Positions 62,021 through 64,000 of a DNA stretch of 64,000 bases are shown piece after piece. Made by a program: the position numbers and the translations under genes. Each line of letters starts with the position of its first letter. The first letter of the stretch is position 1. The stretch is from Mycoplana rhizolycopersici (GTDB lineage: Bacteria; Pseudomonadota; Alphaproteobacteria; Rhizobiales; Rhizobiaceae), in the NCBI RefSeq assembly GCF_013378445.1, contig NZ_JABXYK010000006.1:248001-312000 (forward strand), given 5' to 3'. The notes under the pieces are model-generated. The model saw only the letters and a program-made list of their open reading frames with translations, did not search any database and was not told where the DNA came from.

Positions 62021-62401
62021 ATGGAAACCTTTACCGAAAGCGCGCGCCCGCTCGCCTTTCTCCTGTCGGAGGCCAACGGGCTCCTGTCGCGTGACACGGT
62101 CACCATCGCCTCCGGCGCCGGCAAACTGGAAGCCGGGACAGCGCTCGGCCAAGTCACGGCTAGCAAGAAGTACGTCGCCTCGCCGCACGCCGAGGTGGCC
62201 GGCAACGAAGGCGCCGAAACCGCCATCGCCGTGCTCGCCTATCCGGTCGACGCGACCGCCGCCGACGTCGAGGCGGTTGTCGTCAACAAGGATGCCGAGG
62301 CCAAAGCGCCGATGCTGGTGTTCCACGCCTCGGTCAACGACGCCACGAAACGCAACGCCAAACTGACGCAGCTCCGCTCCGTCGGCATCAAGGCCCGCTA
62401 A
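62021..62401 (+). CDS. Head decoration protein (lambda gpD-like)
   Basis: This is a 126-residue protein. LAFLLSEANGLLSRDTVTIA and SGAGKLEAGTALGQV, followed by YPVDATAADVEAVVVNKDAE, match the HDPD/gpD family that stabilises the expanded capsid as trimers. AAGGGAGCC lies just before the ATG. Its position between protease/scaffold and major capsid genes equals lambda D. Confidence 0.9.
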   Translation: METFTESARPLAFLLSEANGLLSRDTVTIASGAGKLEAGTALGQVTASKKYVASPHAEVAGNEGAETAIAVLAYPVDATAADVEAVVVNKDAEAKAPMLVFHASVNDATKRNAKLTQLRSVGIKAR

Positions 62402-62412
62402 GGAGAGCCCCC

Positions 62413-63423
62413 ATGCCTGGACAGAATACCCACACCGGCGATCCCTACAGCCTGGAGAGCCTTACCGCCGCCGTCAACCAGGAGCACTATCGCCCGGGCC
62501 AGATCAGCGCCTCGGGTCTCTTTGAGGAAGACAGCGTCACCACGACCATCGTGTCGGTGGAATTGCGCGACGGCAAGCTTGCCCTTGTCGAACCGTCCGA
62601 GCGGGGCGGCCCGGGCGAAACGACCGACCAGGAAAAGCGCACGAAGGTTCCGTTCGAGGTCGACCACTACCAGCGCGACGACGCCATCAAGGCCGACGAG
62701 GTCCAGAACGTTCGCGCCTTCGGGACGGAAGACACGCTGGAGGTACTCGAAGATCGCGTCAATCGTCGTGCCCAGCGCCATGCAGCGGATCTGACGATGA
62801 CGCTCGAGCATCAGCGCGTCGGCGGTATCAAGGGCATCGTGACCTCGAAGTCCGGCAAGGTCCTGCACAATCTCTATAACGTCTTCGGCATCGCCGTTCC
62901 CGCGGCTGTCGCGCTGGAACTCGATGTCGAATCCACACAGGTGACGAACCTGTGGCAGGACGTCGTTTATTCGATCGAAGATGCCCTCGACGAACCCTAT
63001 GACGGGCTGCACGTCTATACCGGCCGCGATTTCCACAAGCGCATGTGGCAGCACAAGTCGGTCCGCGAAACCTTCCTCTATGGTAGCGGCGCGGTCGTGC
63101 TGCGGCAGGACGTTCCTGACGTCTTCGAGTTCGGCGGTGCGACCTGGGAGCGCTACAAGACCGGCGCGCGGGCAACCGAAGACGCGGGCGCGCCTTACAT
63201 CGCTACCGATCGCGCCCGTGTCGTGCCGAAGGGCGTGGCAGGTCTGTTCATCACACGGTTTGCGCCTGCGGACTACAACGAGACCGTCAACACCCCGGGC
63301 CTTCCCTTCTATTCGCGCGCCGTGGCGAAACCCAACGGCAAGGGATACGACCTCGAAGTGCAGATGAATTCGATTTCGCTCTGCACCCGGCCACAGGCCC
63401 TGCGCGAGCTGACGCTGACCTGA
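62413..63423 (+). CDS. Major capsid protein (lambda gpE family)
   Basis: This is a 336-residue HK97-fold capsid subunit of the GpE type. SLTAAVNQEHYRPGQISASG, DQEKRTKVPFEVDHYQRDDA and DLTMTLEHQRVGGIKGIV are characteristic. The C-terminal half contains GLHVYTGRDFHKRMWQHKSV and ITRFAPADYNETVNTPGLPF. GGAGAG precedes the ATG. It is in the expected position after the decoration protein. Confidence 0.93.
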   Translation: MPGQNTHTGDPYSLESLTAAVNQEHYRPGQISASGLFEEDSVTTTIVSVELRDGKLALVEPSERGGPGETTDQEKRTKVPFEVDHYQRDDAIKADEVQNVRAFGTEDTLEVLEDRVNRRAQRHAADLTMTLEHQRVGGIKGIVTSKSGKVLHNLYNVFGIAVPAAVALELDVESTQVTNLWQDVVYSIEDALDEPYDGLHVYTGRDFHKRMWQHKSVRETFLYGSGAVVLRQDVPDVFEFGGATWERYKTGARATEDAGAPYIATDRARVVPKGVAGLFITRFAPADYNETVNTPGLPFYSRAVAKPNGKGYDLEVQMNSISLCTRPQALRELTLT

Positions 63424-63511
63424 TTTCCGGGCGTCCGCGATTTCAATCAGCCGGGTCATCTGGCCCGGCTGTTCATCCCACTTGCTGCGTTTGCGCACAG
63501 GAAGGAAAGTC

Positions 63512-63868
63512 ATGAGCAAAAAGATGTTTATCGCCCTCCCGGCCGGCGGGCTGCTGGATCGGGCCGCCATGGGCACCGACAAGGATGTCGAGGTTTCGCC
63601 TCACAAGCCTATCGCGGTTCCGGTCGCCTATGGTCTATCGCTGGTCCACAACCGTTTCGCTGTGGAGGTGGATGCCGAAACGGTGAAGAAGGTCGGCGGT
63701 TCCGCCAAACAGCCGGCCAGCACGGCAGACGAAGTCGCCGCTGCGCAGACCGCAGTCGCCGACGCGAAGGCTGCGGTCGATGCCGCAGGGGCCGACATGG
63801 TCGCCAAGGCGGATGCCGAGGCCGCACTAAAAGTCGCCGAGGAAGCACTCGCGAAGCTGAAGGGTTAG
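63512..63868 (+). CDS. Phage structural-region protein of unknown function
   Basis: This 118-residue protein starts at ATG 63512, with GGAAGG upstream. The N-terminal half (SPHKPIAVPVAYGLSLVHNR) is followed by a linker and an alanine-rich C-terminal helix (AQTAVADAKAAVDAAGADMV) that is probably a coiled coil. It lies where lambda has FI/FII. No firm family. Confidence 0.7.
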   Translation: MSKKMFIALPAGGLLDRAAMGTDKDVEVSPHKPIAVPVAYGLSLVHNRFAVEVDAETVKKVGGSAKQPASTADEVAAAQTAVADAKAAVDAAGADMVAKADAEAALKVAEEALAKLKG

Positions 63869-63872
63869 GGCG

Positions 63873-64000
63873 ATGGATTTCGGCGCAGTGCGTGAAAGGC
63901 TGCCCGGCCTGACGCGGGCCGTGTTTGGCGAAGACATTGCCATCGTTCCGCGTGTCGCGGGTGAGATGGGCGAGCGCGACGATGGAGATCGCACCCGGCA
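63873..64000 (+). CDS. Phage head-tail region protein, N-terminal part
   Basis: The frame runs off the right edge. The first 42 residues (MDFGAVRERLPGLTRAVFGE, DIAIVPRVAGEMGERDDGDR) resemble the start of small head-tail attachment proteins. GGGCG lies just upstream; the gene starts 4 bp after the preceding stop codon. Confidence 0.6.
   Translation, partial: MDFGAVRERLPGLTRAVFGEDIAIVPRVAGEMGERDDGDRTR

Larger units (their letters stand above)
36669..64000 (+). mobile_element. Integrated element: defence-like cargo plus lambdoid prophage (right end outside window)
   Basis: The left end is the dusA junction. Lower-GC cargo occupies 37.0-44.3 kb and prophage genes run from 44.5 kb to the window edge: PrtN-like, CI/Cro, GcrA-like, primase/helicase, terminase, portal, protease, decoration and capsid. 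No integrase, tail, lysis or right junction is in the window. Whether the cargo and the prophage form one element or two nested ones cannot be settled here. Confidence 0.8.

Overview
The window is high-GC DNA from an alphaproteobacterium of the order Hyphomicrobiales, most likely family Rhizobiaceae. The evidence is a glnB-glnA pair behind sigma-54-type promoter sequences, an IalB-family protein, two DUF1127 proteins, DUF982 proteins, TrmFO, a znuA/znuCB-zur locus and a DUF2157/GDYXXLXY pair. The genus cannot be fixed from the sequence alone.

Bases 1-36.6 kb are mostly chromosomal backbone. They hold the end of mfd, a DsbA/FrnE-type oxidoreductase, a YejA-like peptide-binding protein, an IalB protein, hspQ, glnA, glnB, the NAD(P)H-hydrate repair enzyme, an EamA exporter, an IS630 remnant, a NYN plus OST-HTH protein and trmFO. 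Next come two small DUF1127 genes and a cluster of three CCUCCUCC-loop small RNAs on the minus strand. These are followed by the DUF2157/GDYXXLXY pair, tRNA-Leu(UAG), tig, a serralysin-type metalloprotease, zinc uptake with its regulator Zur, a gamma-class carbonic anhydrase-like protein, a fumarylacetoacetase-fold enzyme and an outer-membrane beta-barrel protein. The segment ends with a 1741-residue repeat protein carrying an RTX end, a DUF982 protein and a second RTX protein.

At 36.64-36.74 kb there is a 5' fragment of dusA, which breaks off just after the conserved APMIDW motif. The 5' end of dusA is a known target of a family of prophage and island integrases. Base composition drops sharply here, so this is read as the left attachment junction of an integrated element that runs off the right edge of the window. 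No integrase is visible, so the right junction must lie beyond 64 kb.

The first 8 kb of the element (37.0-44.3 kb) are AT-richer cargo. They comprise a large membrane-anchored NACHT-type NTPase, a small membrane protein, a divergent pair of secreted nuclease-like proteins (phospholipase D fold and EEP fold) whose 5' ends overlap by 36 bp, and an unrecognised protein with an acidic proline-rich tail. This cargo is the best candidate for an undescribed, possibly anti-phage, system.

From 44.5 kb on there is a lambdoid-type prophage. It has a PrtN-like activator, a lipoprotein, an HD-domain protein, a CI-type repressor and Cro-like protein with shared operator motifs, a CP76-like and a GcrA-like regulator, several small early proteins, a frameshifted HTH gene, and a zinc-finger primase with a P4/D5-type helicase. 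A morphogenesis operon follows: GPZ-like protein, terminase small and large subunits, portal, gpW, Clp-type protease with a nested scaffold start, gpD-like decoration protein, gpE-like capsid, and the start of a further head gene.

The two most notable findings are the triple small-RNA cluster next to two DUF1127 genes, which resembles the CcsR/cuckoo RNA and CcaF1 arrangement known from Rhodobacter, and the NACHT/PLD/EEP cargo at a dusA junction.
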